Of a stretch of 20,810 nucleotides of DNA, positions 13,486-20,810 are shown one piece after another; the first letter of the stretch is position 1; every line of letters starts with the position of its first letter. Position numbers and translations under genes: made by a program. The stretch is from contig CAAEDC010000084.1 in NCBI GenBank assembly GCA_900754495.1, positions 1 to 20,810 of the forward strand. The letters run 5' to 3'. The notes under the pieces were generated by a model. That model had not been told where the DNA came from. It was given only the letters and a program-made list of their open reading frames with translations, and did no database searches. The stretch is from Eggerthellaceae bacterium (GTDB taxonomy: Bacteria > Actinomycetota > Coriobacteriia > Coriobacteriales > Eggerthellaceae).

Positions 13486-14390
13486 GAACGGCTCGCCTCC
13501 AAGGCGATCTCGTAGGCCTCGTTGCGGGGGATCCCCAGCTCGTCGGCGAGCGCGCGCGCCACCTGCTTGGCACGCATGCCCTCCGCGACAAGCTGCGCCG
13601 CACGCTCCCGCGCGTCGGCCGCGGCATGCTGCGCCCGATCCGCGTCCTCGGCATCGGTGGGGCCGTCGATCACGATGACGATCTCGCCCTTGATGCCCCC
13701 TTGCGCCGCGCGGCGCGCGAATTCGTCGCGCAGCTCGGGCGTCGCCGCCCGCACGATCTCCTCGTGGAGCTTGGTGAGCTCGCGGCATACCGTCGCCTCG
13801 CGCAGCGGGAACGCCTCGGCGATCGCCTCGAGCGCCCCTTCGAGGCGGTTGGGGCTCTCGTAGAAGATAAGCGCGGCGTCGAGGGAGCGCAGGCTCTCCA
13901 ACACAGCGCGGCGCTCGCCCGCCTTGCGCGGGAAGAAGCCGCCGAAATAGAACCGCTGGTTGTCGCATCCGCTGGCGACGTAGGCCGTCGCGACCGCCGT
14001 CGGCCCGGGCAGCACCTCGACCGGCGCCCCCGCCGCGCGGCATGCGCGCACCAGCCGCATGCCGGGGTCGGACACGCCCGGCATTCCGGCGTCGCTGCAG
14101 TAGGCGACGACCTCCCCATCCATCACGCGCTCGACGATGCCCGCGGCGCGCTGCGCGACCAGCGCCTCATCGAGGCGCTCGAGGCGCTTCTTGATGCCGA
14201 ACGCCGCCAGCAGCTTGCCGGTCACGCGCGTGTCCTCAGCGCATACGGTGTCCGCATCGCGCAGGGCCGCAAGCGCGCGCTCCGTCATATCGCCCAAATT
14301 GCCTAGCGGCGTGGGCACGACGACGAGCCGCCCATCGCGCGGTCGCGCCGCGTTGGCGCCGCCCTGCGCGGGATCGATCCGATCCGTCAT
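13482..14390 (-). CDS. rsmI: 16S rRNA (cytidine1402-2'-O)-methyltransferase
   Basis: A 302-residue SAM-dependent tetrapyrrole-methylase-fold enzyme that methylates the ribose of C1402 in 16S rRNA, near the decoding centre. Signature motifs are VVPTPLGNLGDMT (24-36), CAEDTRVTGKLL (50-61), AYCSDAGMPGVSDPG (96-110), VLPGPTA (126-132) and FYESPNRL. The C-terminal helical region seen in long RsmI proteins is present (about residues 245-302). ATG 14390 begins 2 bases after the stop of the 41-residue peptide gene. Its stop overlaps the peptidase start. The three genes therefore form one tight operon. Confidence 0.94.
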   Translation of the reverse strand: MTDRIDPAQGGANAARPRDGRLVVVPTPLGNLGDMTERALAALRDADTVCAEDTRVTGKLLAAFGIKKRLERLDEALVAQRAAGIVERVMDGEVVAYCSDAGMPGVSDPGMRLVRACRAAGAPVEVLPGPTAVATAYVASGCDNQRFYFGGFFPRKAGERRAVLESLRSLDAALIFYESPNRLEGALEAIAEAFPLREATVCRELTKLHEEIVRAATPELRDEFARRAAQGGIKGEIVIVIDGPTDAEDADRAQHAAADARERAAQLVAEGMRAKQVARALADELGIPRNEAYEIALEASRS

Positions 14391-14392
14391 AT

Positions 14393-14518
14393 CTACTTGC
14401 GCCTCATCAGCACGAGCGCCACGATGAGGACGACGAGCGCCACGACGATGACGCCTCCCACGATAAAGGGAAGGTAGTTGTCGCCCGTTTGCGCCAAAAC
14501 GCCGAATTGCTGGATCAT
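14393..14518 (-). CDS. 41-residue membrane peptide consisting of a cell-wall sorting signal (LAQTGD)
   Basis: The whole peptide is a sorting-signal-like module: LAQTGD at residues 8-13, a hydrophobic helix at about 16-37 (IVGGVIVVALVVLIVALVL) and an RRK end. A very strong ribosome site (GGAGGGG, 4 bases before the ATG) supports expression. There is no signal peptide and nothing to anchor before the motif. It heads the rsmI-peptidase operon. It may simply be a small membrane protein with a chance LAxTG match, but the same motif type (LATTGD, LAGTGD) ends two other reading frames in this window, so a sortase substrate or decoy is possible. I do not know a function for it. Confidence 0.7.
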   Translation of the reverse strand: MIQQFGVLAQTGDNYLPFIVGGVIVVALVVLIVALVLMRRK

Positions 14519-14627
14519 CCGCCCCTCCTCACTCTTCCGACGCGATTGTAGCAAAAGTGGGCGCCCGCCAAGCGGCGTTGTGCTAGCCTGATGCGGTTGC
14601 CGCCACTCCGAAAGGACCAACCGCGCC

Positions 14628-15563
14628 ATGGGCATGTCGTTCTATTTCATACGCCACGGGCGAACGCTCTTCAACGCCCAGCACAAGGTGCAGGGCTGGT
14701 GCGACTCCCCCTTGGTCGAAGAGGGCGTCGCCGCCGCGCGCGCTATCGGATCCAAGTTGGCGGGAGTCGAGTTCGCCGCCGCCTACGCGAGCGACAAGGG
14801 GCGCACCTGCCAGACGCTCGCCGAGCTGCTGGACGCCCGCGCGCTCGTTCGCGGGGAGAGGATCGTCCCCGACGCCCCGGCGGGCGCCTTCGCTTCGAGC
14901 AGCGGCGATCCCTCCTGGCGCACGGGCGGCAGCCCCGTATCGCGCGCGGCCGCCGATCCCTTCTGGCCCACCGCGTCGATCGGCGCACCCGATCGCGCGC
15001 AAGGCCCCGCCTCGGATCACGCGGAGCCGCTTCCCTCGGCAAGCCCCAGCACCGCCGGCGCGGCGATCTGGCTCGACGCCCTGCGCGCATCGCTCTCCGA
15101 CCAACCCTCGCCCTCCGTCGCAGGACTTCCGCTCCGCACGGATTGGCGCTTGCGCGAATGGTGCTACGGCGATTTGGAGATGCAGACGGGCGAGATGCTC
15201 CACCGCCGCCTGACGGAGGGGTTCGGCGAGGAGCTTTCCTTCGCCGAGGAAAACGAGCGTCTGCCCGAGACCGCGGACAACCTGGCGCGGCTGGATCGAT
15301 CCGGACGCGCCGAACGGTTCGAAGACGTCGAGCGGCGCGTACGCTCGTTCCTCTCGGAAATCGGAGACGCCGCGTTGGCGGCCGGCGGGGGCAACGTCCT
15401 GGCCGCGACGCACGCGTTCACGATCCGCACGCTGATGTACCTGCTCGACCCGACGCGCATCAACGACCCGCTCGTCATCGCCAACGGCAGCCTCACCCGC
15501 GTCGACTACGACGGGGAGCGCTTCATCCTGCGCGAAACCGGCGCTTTGGAGCCGCGGCTGTAA
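14628..15563 (+). CDS. Histidine phosphatase superfamily protein (phosphoglycerate mutase-like) with large insertion
   Basis: A 311-residue cytosolic phosphatase. FIRHGRTLFNAQHKVQGWCD (7-26) holds the catalytic RHG (H10); R59 in SDKGRT, E177 in LREWCYGDLE and H262 in AATHAF complete the active site. Between residues about 73 and 168 there is an Ala/Pro/Ser-rich insertion with no family motif, where ordinary members go straight on to the helical lid. The substrate cannot be told; members act on small phosphate esters or phosphoproteins. AAAGGA precedes the ATG. The gene is divergent from the rsmI operon, with about 110 bases between the two start codons. Confidence 0.88.
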   Translation: MGMSFYFIRHGRTLFNAQHKVQGWCDSPLVEEGVAAARAIGSKLAGVEFAAAYASDKGRTCQTLAELLDARALVRGERIVPDAPAGAFASSSGDPSWRTGGSPVSRAAADPFWPTASIGAPDRAQGPASDHAEPLPSASPSTAGAAIWLDALRASLSDQPSPSVAGLPLRTDWRLREWCYGDLEMQTGEMLHRRLTEGFGEELSFAEENERLPETADNLARLDRSGRAERFEDVERRVRSFLSEIGDAALAAGGGNVLAATHAFTIRTLMYLLDPTRINDPLVIANGSLTRVDYDGERFILRETGALEPRL

Positions 15564-15583
15564 CGGACGCGAGCGCGCGTCCG
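15564..15583. terminator. Hairpin after the histidine phosphatase gene
   Basis: CGGACGCG (15564-15571) and CGCGTCCG (15576-15583) form an 8-bp perfect stem directly after the stop codon. No T run follows, so termination efficiency is uncertain. Confidence 0.5.
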
Positions 15584-15677
15584 TGTCCGCGTCCACGCGA
15601 TCGCATCATCCAGCACGCTTGGCACAGCAGGTGACGCGCCGGCGCGACATGGCATGCCGGCGCGCATGCCCCGCGTA

Positions 15678-15983
15678 TCACCGGGCACCGAACTCCTCCT
15701 CCACCTCGCGGTAGCGCTGCTTGCTGACGGGGACGACCTCGCCGTCGGCAAGCGTGATCTCATAGCGGCGCAGCGATCGAACCGCCTGCTTGTTGACCGG
15801 GTACGAGCGGTGGCATTGCAGGAAGCGATCCTGCGGGAGCAGCTCACGCGCTTGCGATAGGCTGTGGTTGAGCTGCTCGACGCGTCCGTCGGACAGGTGG
15901 ATGACCAGCTTGTGGCCGAACACCTCCAGATAGCATATATCCGACATCTTGAACGATGCGACCGCCGAGGGCGTCCGGAACAC
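15678..15983 (-). CDS. Stand-alone LytTR DNA-binding protein (minus-strand member of a pair)
   Basis: A 101-residue protein that is only a LytTR DNA-binding domain: SDICYLEVFGHKLVIHLSDG, LLPQDRFLQCHRSYPVNKQAV and ITLADGEVVPVSKQRYREV follow the usual strand order. There is no receiver domain, membrane segment or sensor. GTG 15983 is chosen, with GGAG 6 bases upstream; the alternative ATG 15947 has no ribosome site and would cut the first strand. It faces a second LytTR gene, and the two open frames overlap by 35 bases at their starts. Such small LytTR proteins usually regulate adjacent membrane or bacteriocin genes; none is adjacent here. Confidence 0.85.
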   Translation of the reverse strand: MFRTPSAVASFKMSDICYLEVFGHKLVIHLSDGRVEQLNHSLSQARELLPQDRFLQCHRSYPVNKQAVRSLRRYEITLADGEVVPVSKQRYREVEEEFGAR

Positions 15984-16401
15984 GACGGTCTCCGCGCCTT
16001 CGCGGGCGTCCCCGCTCCGCGCGACGTACGACTACGTGCGCCGCATCCTGAGAACCGCCCGCAAAACGGGACTCCTGCCTTCGAGGATCGTCATGAAGGA
16101 CGGCACCCAGCTCCACTATCTCGACCCCCACGAGATCCTCTACGTCGAGGCGCTCGGCAAACGCTGCGTGGTGCACCAGCTGGACGGGACGCTTCCGCTC
16201 AACACGCTTCTGAGCGAAGCCGAAAGCCAGCTGCCGGGCACGTTCGTGCGCACGCATCGCAGCTATCTGGTGAACGTCGAGCATGTGGCGAGCATCGAGC
16301 GCTGCCGGATCACGCTATCGGACGGAACGAAGCTGCCCATCCCCAAGCAGCGCTTCGACCAGGTGCGCTGCGAGCTCGAGCTCCGCGTCGCGGATTCCTA
16401 G
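15949..16401 (+). CDS. LytTR DNA-binding protein (plus-strand member of the pair)
   Basis: Up to 150 residues. The LytTR domain covers about residues 44-145: SRIVMKDGTQLHYLDPHEIL, YVEALGKRCVVHQLDG, FVRTHRSYLVNVEHVASIE and LPIPKQRFDQV. The start is uncertain. TTG 15949 gives the longest frame, GC-rich third positions suggest coding from about there, but it lacks a ribosome site. GTG 16036 gives 122 residues. ATG 16093 has GAGG 6 bases upstream and would give a 102-residue protein, the same size as the neighbouring paralogue. The stop codon shares the CTAG at 16398-16401 with the stop of the convergent UvrA-like gene. Its targets are unknown; the adjacent UvrA2 gene is one possibility by position only. 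Confidence 0.78.
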   Translation: MNDATAEGVRNTTVSAPSRASPLRATYDYVRRILRTARKTGLLPSRIVMKDGTQLHYLDPHEILYVEALGKRCVVHQLDGTLPLNTLLSEAESQLPGTFVRTHRSYLVNVEHVASIERCRITLSDGTKLPIPKQRFDQVRCELELRVADS

Positions 16402-18992
16402 CGGCGGATCCCCAGCTCCTCGGCGATGAAGCGGCCGGTGACGCTCTCGGAGCACGCCGCGACCTGCTCCGGCGTTCCGCACGCCACCACGCGCCCGCCG
16501 TCCTCGCCGCCGCCGGAACCCATGTCGATCACGTAATCGGCGTTGGCGATCATATCCAGATCGTGCTCGATCACCACGACGGTGGCGCCGTTGTCCAAAA
16601 GGCGCTGGAGCACGCCGAGCAGCGTCTCCACATCCAGCGGATGCAGGCCGATGGTCGGCTCGTCGAAGGCGAACAGGGCGTCGTCCTGGGCGCGCGTGAG
16701 CTCGCTTGCCAGCTTGAGGCGCTGCGCCTCGCCGCCGGAGAGCGCCGGCGTCCCCTCGCCCAGCGTCAAATAGCCCAGGCCCAGGTCGTGGAGCACCTGC
16801 AGCTTTTTGCGGACACGTTTCATGCCCGCGTTCGCCTCGGGAAGGCGTCGCAGCGCCTCGTCCACGGTGAGCGCCATGACGTCCGGCAGGGGCAGCGCCT
16901 CGACCGAGGGGTCGGCGTCGTCCGCCAGCGCGGCATCGGGTGCCGCGTCTTCGACCGTCTCGACGCGCAGCGGTACCGCGTACGCATCCCGCGCGTAACG
17001 CGAGCCGCCGCAATCCGGGCAGGGGATGTCGACGTCGGGCAAAAACTGCACATCGAGCGACACCTGGCCCGTTCCGTCGCAGGTGGGGCAGCGCAGGCTG
17101 CCCGTGTTGTAGGAGAACGCGCCCGCCTTGAGCCCGCGCGCCTTCGCCTCAGGCAGCGCGGCGTATGCACGGCGGAGATCGTCGAGAACACCGGAATAGG
17201 TCGCCACCGTCGAGCGCACGTTGACGCCGATGGGCTTGGCGTCGATGAGGTTGGCGCGCTTGATTCCCTCGGCGTCGATGCCCCTCACGGGAGCGGGCGG
17301 CGCAACGCCTGCCGCCGAAGCCGCGAGCGCGGGCATGAGGCTTTCGAGCACCAACGTGGTCTTGCCCGAGCCCGATACGCCGGTGACGACGGTGAGGCGG
17401 CCGCGGGGGATGTCCACCGCGAGCGGCTTGACCGTGTGCACGGCATCGGTTTCGAGGTGGATGGCGCCCCGGTCGAACAGCTCGCCGACGCCGGCGCGGC
17501 TGCGGACGCGCACCTTGCGCGCGCCGCTCAAGAACGGCCCGATGCGCGATGCCGGATCCGCCGCCACGTCATCGACGCCGCCCTGCGCGATGATGCGGCC
17601 GCCGTCCGCGCCCGACGCGGGACCGAGCTCGATCAGATGGTCGGCATGGCGCAGCGCGCGCACGTCGTGGTCGACCATCACCACCGAGTTGCCATCCGCC
17701 AGCAGGTCGTCCATCACACCGAGCAGACCCTCGACGTTGGAGGGATGCAGGCCGATCGACGGCTCGTCCAGAACGTAGAGCACGCCGGTGGTGCGGTTGC
17801 GCACCGCACGTGCCAGCTGGACGCGCTGGCGCTCGCCCGTGGAGAGCGTGGAGCTGGCGCGATCGAGCGACAGGTATCCCACGCCGAGCTGCTGCAGGCG
17901 CGCGATGGGCTCCGCCATCTCCGCGACGATCGCCTGCGCCATGGCGCGCACCTCCCCCGCCGGCACTTTGCCCGGGACGCCCGGCGCCCACTGCGCGAGC
18001 TCGTCGAGGGTGAGCGCCGTCGCATCCGCCAGGTTCATCCCGTCGATGCGCGGCGCGCGGGCTGCTTCCGAAAGGCGCGACCCTCCGCAGTCGGGGCACT
18101 CCCCCTCTTTCAGGAACCGCGCCACGCGCGCCAGGCCTTTCTCGTCCTTCACCTTGGACAACGCGTTCTTCACCGTGTTGACGGCGCTGTAATACGTGAA
18201 ATCGAGCTCGGCGAAGTTCTCGCCCTTCTTCGCCTTGTACAGGATGTGCTTCTTTTCCATGGGGCCGTGGAACACGATCTCGCGCTCCTCGGGCGTCAAC
18301 TCGCAAAATGGCACGTCGGTGCGCACCCCCATCGCTCCGCACACCTGCTTCATAAGGTCCCACATCAGCGTGCCCCATGGCAGCACGGCGCCCTCGTCGA
18401 TGGAAAGCGATTCGTCAGGCACCAGCGACGACTCGTCGACCGTGCGCACGATGCCCGTGCCGCCGCAGGTCGCACAGGCGCCGCCGCTGTTGAAGGCGAG
18501 ATCCTCCGCCCCCGGGCCGAAAAACTCCGCACCGCATACGGGGCAGACAAGGGGAAGCTCCAACGCCACGTTGGGCGTAGGGGGCACACGATGGCCGTTG
18601 GGGCACGCATGGCTGCCCACGCGCGAGAACAGTAGCCGCAGGTAGTTGAGCAGCTCGGTGGAGGTGCCGAACGTCGAATGGACGCTGGGGATGCCGGGGC
18701 GCTGCCGCAGCGCGAGCGCGGCGGGCACGTGCAGCACCTCATCCACCGATGCACGCGCTGCCTGCGAGATGCGTCGACGCGTGTACGTGGACAGCGCATC
18801 CAGGTATCGGCGGCTGCCTTCGGCATACAGCACGCCGAGTGCCAGCGAGCTTTTCCCCGAGCCCGACACGCCGGCGATCCCCACCAGCTTCCCCAGCGGG
18901 ATGTCGACGTTCACGTTCTTCAGATTGTGCACGCGCGCCCCGCGCACCTGCATGAAGCTGGGCTGACTCGCCCTTCTTCTTTCAGACGCCAT
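16398..18992 (-). CDS. UvrA2 / class II UvrA-like ABC ATPase
   Basis: 864 residues with two ABC ATPase modules. The first Walker A is GVSGSGKSSL (41-50) and the first signature is STGERQRVQLARAV; the second Walker A is GVSGSGKTTL and the second signature is SGGEAQRLKLASEL, with DEPSIGLHP and DEPTIGLHP as Walker B regions. Zinc modules with CPDCGGSR occur in both halves, plus CPTCDGTG. The UvrB-binding insertion of true UvrA (about 940 residues) is absent after the first Walker A: the sequence goes from GTSTELLNYLRLLFSRVGSHACPNGH straight to the next zinc region. This is the hallmark of UvrA2/DrrC-type proteins, linked to tolerance of DNA-binding antibiotics in some actinobacteria. ATG 18992 has GGAGGGGG upstream; ATG 19022 is an alternative. 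Confidence 0.9.
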   Translation of the reverse strand: MASERRRASQPSFMQVRGARVHNLKNVNVDIPLGKLVGIAGVSGSGKSSLALGVLYAEGSRRYLDALSTYTRRRISQAARASVDEVLHVPAALALRQRPGIPSVHSTFGTSTELLNYLRLLFSRVGSHACPNGHRVPPTPNVALELPLVCPVCGAEFFGPGAEDLAFNSGGACATCGGTGIVRTVDESSLVPDESLSIDEGAVLPWGTLMWDLMKQVCGAMGVRTDVPFCELTPEEREIVFHGPMEKKHILYKAKKGENFAELDFTYYSAVNTVKNALSKVKDEKGLARVARFLKEGECPDCGGSRLSEAARAPRIDGMNLADATALTLDELAQWAPGVPGKVPAGEVRAMAQAIVAEMAEPIARLQQLGVGYLSLDRASSTLSTGERQRVQLARAVRNRTTGVLYVLDEPSIGLHPSNVEGLLGVMDDLLADGNSVVMVDHDVRALRHADHLIELGPASGADGGRIIAQGGVDDVAADPASRIGPFLSGARKVRVRSRAGVGELFDRGAIHLETDAVHTVKPLAVDIPRGRLTVVTGVSGSGKTTLVLESLMPALAASAAGVAPPAPVRGIDAEGIKRANLIDAKPIGVNVRSTVATYSGVLDDLRRAYAALPEAKARGLKAGAFSYNTGSLRCPTCDGTGQVSLDVQFLPDVDIPCPDCGGSRYARDAYAVPLRVETVEDAAPDAALADDADPSVEALPLPDVMALTVDEALRRLPEANAGMKRVRKKLQVLHDLGLGYLTLGEGTPALSGGEAQRLKLASELTRAQDDALFAFDEPTIGLHPLDVETLLGVLQRLLDNGATVVVIEHDLDMIANADYVIDMGSGGGEDGGRVVACGTPEQVAACSESVTGRFIAEELGIRR

Positions 18993-19063
18993 GGCATCTT
19001 CCCCCTCCGCGCCCTTCCGCATCTTTCCGCATCCCGCAAGCGCGGGAAAGCGAGCCGCGTTTC

Positions 19064-19381
19064 CTATCGCCTGCCACGGCTTTCCGCCTGCTCGGCGCTG
19101 TCATCGTCAGCCAGCCCGATGCGGCGGCCCGATCGCCGGGTGCGATCGCCGGCAGGCTCCGGTGCAATGCGCGCGAATGCCGCCGCGCCCATCGCCGCCG
19201 CAGCAGCGCAAGCGGTCGCTGCAAGCACAGCGAACGGATGGGCCGCATCCCCCGTGCCGGCAAGCGGGGACACGTCAGCGCCATCCTTCGACCCTCCCGG
19301 CTCGCCGGAGCCGCCGGGATCGCCCGCGCTGCCTCCCGCCCCATCGCCCGCGCCCGCAGCGCCCGAATCTCCGGACCCGCC
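19064..19381 (-). pseudogene. Orphan C-terminal cell-wall sorting signal (LAGTGD) with Gly/Ser linker
   Basis: Read on the minus strand from just after a TGA (19384-19382), the frame encodes a Gly/Ser/Ala/Asp-rich linker, then SPLAGTGDAAHPFAVLAATA, a hydrophobic helix and an arginine-rich tail. This is the end of an anchored surface protein without its body. It lies in the same frame as the LATTGD protein that stops at 19412, with only a TAG, nine codons and the TGA between them. It is most simply the leftover tail of an earlier surface protein. GTG 19273, with GAAGGA before it, could instead start a 69-residue sorting-signal peptide comparable to the one at 14393-14518. Confidence 0.6.
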
Positions 19382-19411
19382 TCAGTTGCCGGGAGCGCCT
19401 ACCGCGCCGCG

Positions 19412-20810
19412 CTACCTGACGCGTCGGCGCGCCGCAACGAGGGCAACCGCCCCGCCCGCAACGCCGATGGCGCCCAGTGCCCATGCCACGCCGTGCGGAT
19501 CGCCCGTCGTTGCAAGCTTCCTCAGGCTCTGGTCCTCGTTCCCGCCCTCAGGATCGGGGTCGGGGCCGGGATCCGGGGCAACGTAGTCGCCCGGCTGCGG
19601 CGCCGTGTCCGCCCTCGTGGCGCAGAACACGCGGTACGGCTCGTTCTCCGAGGCGGCCAGCACATAGAACCAGCCATCGTAGGCAGTCGCCGCCGGCGCC
19701 AAGAGCGTCTGCTCGGATGCGCGCTTGCCGTAGGCGGAAAGCGACCCGTCGAGCCCCAGCTCGTAGGTGTCGGCCGTGTTCGCATCGTTCGCGGCGCCGG
19801 CGAGCATGAACCCGTCCGCCGTCGCGCCCGACACATAGGAGAGCTGGCCCGTCTGCGTGGAGAACTGCGAGAGATCCAGCGACGAGCCCAGAAGCGCCGG
19901 GCCGTCCTGATCGGTGCCCCAGGTCACCATCTCCGCGCCGGCAAGGCCTCCCATCTGGACGGCCATGGAGATGCCGATGCCCCCCGACACCACGAAGGTG
20001 CCGTTGCCATACGACACCTGCGGACGGATGCGCGCCATCGCCAGCTGGCCGATGGGGGCCATCGACCGAGCGTCGACATAGAGGCGGAAGATATAAGGGT
20101 ACTCCTGCACCGCACCTTGAGCCATATCGCCCATCACGCCGCCGAACAGGTACAACGCCTCGCCGTCGCTGCCCAACGTGCCGAAGCCAGGCGTCTGAAA
20201 GCTGATGGAGGTGCCGCACCCCAACGACTCCCACGCCCCTTGCGCCGTATAGCGGAACAAGACGCCCTCTCCCCCGGCATCGGAAAGCATCGCCACCAGG
20301 TCGCCGTCGAATGTGGTTGCCGTGACGTCCACCACCGACGCGGAGGCAAGCCCCGCCTGGACGAGGGCATCCGCGCTCGGAAGCTCCACGTGCGCCCACT
20401 CCTGCGTGGCGGGGTCGTAGCGCAGCATGAACTCGAACCCGTCGTCGTTGCTTTCCACCATCGTGGTGCGCGGCAGGCAGTACAGGTCGCCGTTGAAGCC
20501 CACAAGCTGCCACGCGCCCCATTCCGACAGCTCGGCGGGCACAGGCAGGCTCGTCTGGTCGTAGTACGTCGCACTGGTCGATTGGCCAAGGTCGGCACGC
20601 TGGTTGGATTGCTTGCCGCCCTCGGTGACGCGCACCGTCACCTGGCCTCCCGCAAACGCGTCGGGTTTGGCCACGGTGAGCTCCGCCTTCCCATCGCCAA
20701 GATCGGCCCAAGACGTCACTTGGGCCGACATGCCGTCAAGCTGCACCTGGGCGTTCTTGGACATGAAATAGGGCTCTTCGGTGGTTTCTGTGGGAGAGAT
20801 TCCGGCATAG
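19412..20810 (-). CDS. LAxTG-anchored surface protein with IPT/TIG-like and Kelch-like regions (5' part outside window)
   Basis: The reading frame enters from the right edge of the window and is open across ATG 20764, so the N-terminus and signal peptide are missing; ATG 20764 is internal. The visible part starts with GISPTETTEE and a stretch that runs through SAQVTSWADLGDGKAELTV and GGQVTVRVTEGGKQSN, like an IPT/TIG immunoglobulin-like domain. The middle has repeats with LYLFGG, FVVSGGIG and W/Y-rich blades, like a Kelch beta-propeller. The end is a Pro/Asp linker (DPGPDPDPEGG), LATTGD, a hydrophobic helix and RRRVR, a cell-wall sorting signal. It is probably attached to peptidoglycan by a sortase that accepts LAxTG. 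Ligand unknown. A second in-frame sorting signal lies just downstream. Confidence 0.85.
   Translation of the reverse strand, partial: YAGISPTETTEEPYFMSKNAQVQLDGMSAQVTSWADLGDGKAELTVAKPDAFAGGQVTVRVTEGGKQSNQRADLGQSTSATYYDQTSLPVPAELSEWGAWQLVGFNGDLYCLPRTTMVESNDDGFEFMLRYDPATQEWAHVELPSADALVQAGLASASVVDVTATTFDGDLVAMLSDAGGEGVLFRYTAQGAWESLGCGTSISFQTPGFGTLGSDGEALYLFGGVMGDMAQGAVQEYPYIFRLYVDARSMAPIGQLAMARIRPQVSYGNGTFVVSGGIGISMAVQMGGLAGAEMVTWGTDQDGPALLGSSLDLSQFSTQTGQLSYVSGATADGFMLAGAANDANTADTYELGLDGSLSAYGKRASEQTLLAPAATAYDGWFYVLAASENEPYRVFCATRADTAPQPGDYVAPDPGPDPDPEGGNEDQSLRKLATTGDPHGVAWALGAIGVAGGAVALVAARRRVR

Noticed and set aside
16024..16037. ACGTA-N4-TACGT dyad as a LytTR binding site
   Set aside because: It lies inside the likely coding frame and does not resemble the direct-repeat form of known LytTR sites.
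15864..18635. Plus-strand open frame of 923 codons
   Set aside because: Antisense to the UvrA2 gene, which has full ABC signatures on the minus strand. It also crosses the LytTR genes out of frame.

Overview
The window is GC-rich (about 65 % by eye) bacterial chromosome with compact genes on both strands. Actinobacterial-style GC3 codon use, two or three cell-wall sorting signals of the form LAxTGD, and the gene mix point to the class Coriobacteriia, most likely an Eggerthellaceae gut anaerobe. That placement is inference from gene content. No phage, insertion sequence, CRISPR array or complete mobile element is visible.

Layout. 1-1016: a YddG-type exporter whose proposed start sits in a 17-bp perfect hairpin of repeat type. 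1017-1812: a non-coding stretch with two copies, in opposite orientation, of a roughly 54-bp palindrome. 1813-2541: acyl-ACP thioesterase. 2612-2687 (-): tRNA-Ala(CGC). 2904-3257: stand-alone Hpt phosphotransfer protein. 3455-8941 (-): the housekeeping block metG, tatD, flavodoxin-like gene, rsmA, veg, which resembles the metS-yabD-rnmV-ksgA-veg neighbourhood of Bacillus but has no rnmV and carries a flavoprotein in the gap. 9298-9714: Rrf2 regulator with three cysteines, divergent from metG. 9985-12724 (-): secreted coiled-coil cell-wall protein and a DHA2 drug exporter. 12895-14518 (-): operon of a 41-residue sorting-signal peptide, rsmI and a YgjP/M48-like metallopeptidase. 14628-15563: histidine phosphatase. 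15678-16401: two head-to-head LytTR proteins. 16398-18992 (-): UvrA2-type ABC protein. 19064-20810 (-): the C-terminal part of a cell-wall-anchored surface protein, followed in the same frame by an orphan second sorting signal.

The most notable observation is the tatD gene. It is open from 7190 to 6135 except for one in-frame TGA at 6884-6882. The two halves together carry the full TatD metal-ligand set (HxH before the TGA; E, H, H, D after it). The TGA follows a Cys codon, and a hairpin lies at the distance expected of a bacterial SECIS element. It is either a new selenoprotein candidate or a very fresh nonsense mutation. Second is the FMN-reductase-like protein with a 100-residue Arg/Gly/Ser/Lys tail, translationally coupled to the rRNA methylase rsmA.

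Genes acting together: rsmA and rsmI both methylate 16S rRNA, and metG and tRNA-Ala belong to translation. The DHA2 exporter and UvrA2 both suggest handling of toxic compounds. The LAxTGD proteins imply a sortase encoded elsewhere. The Hpt, LytTR and Rrf2 proteins are orphan regulators here, with no adjacent kinase or obvious target operon.
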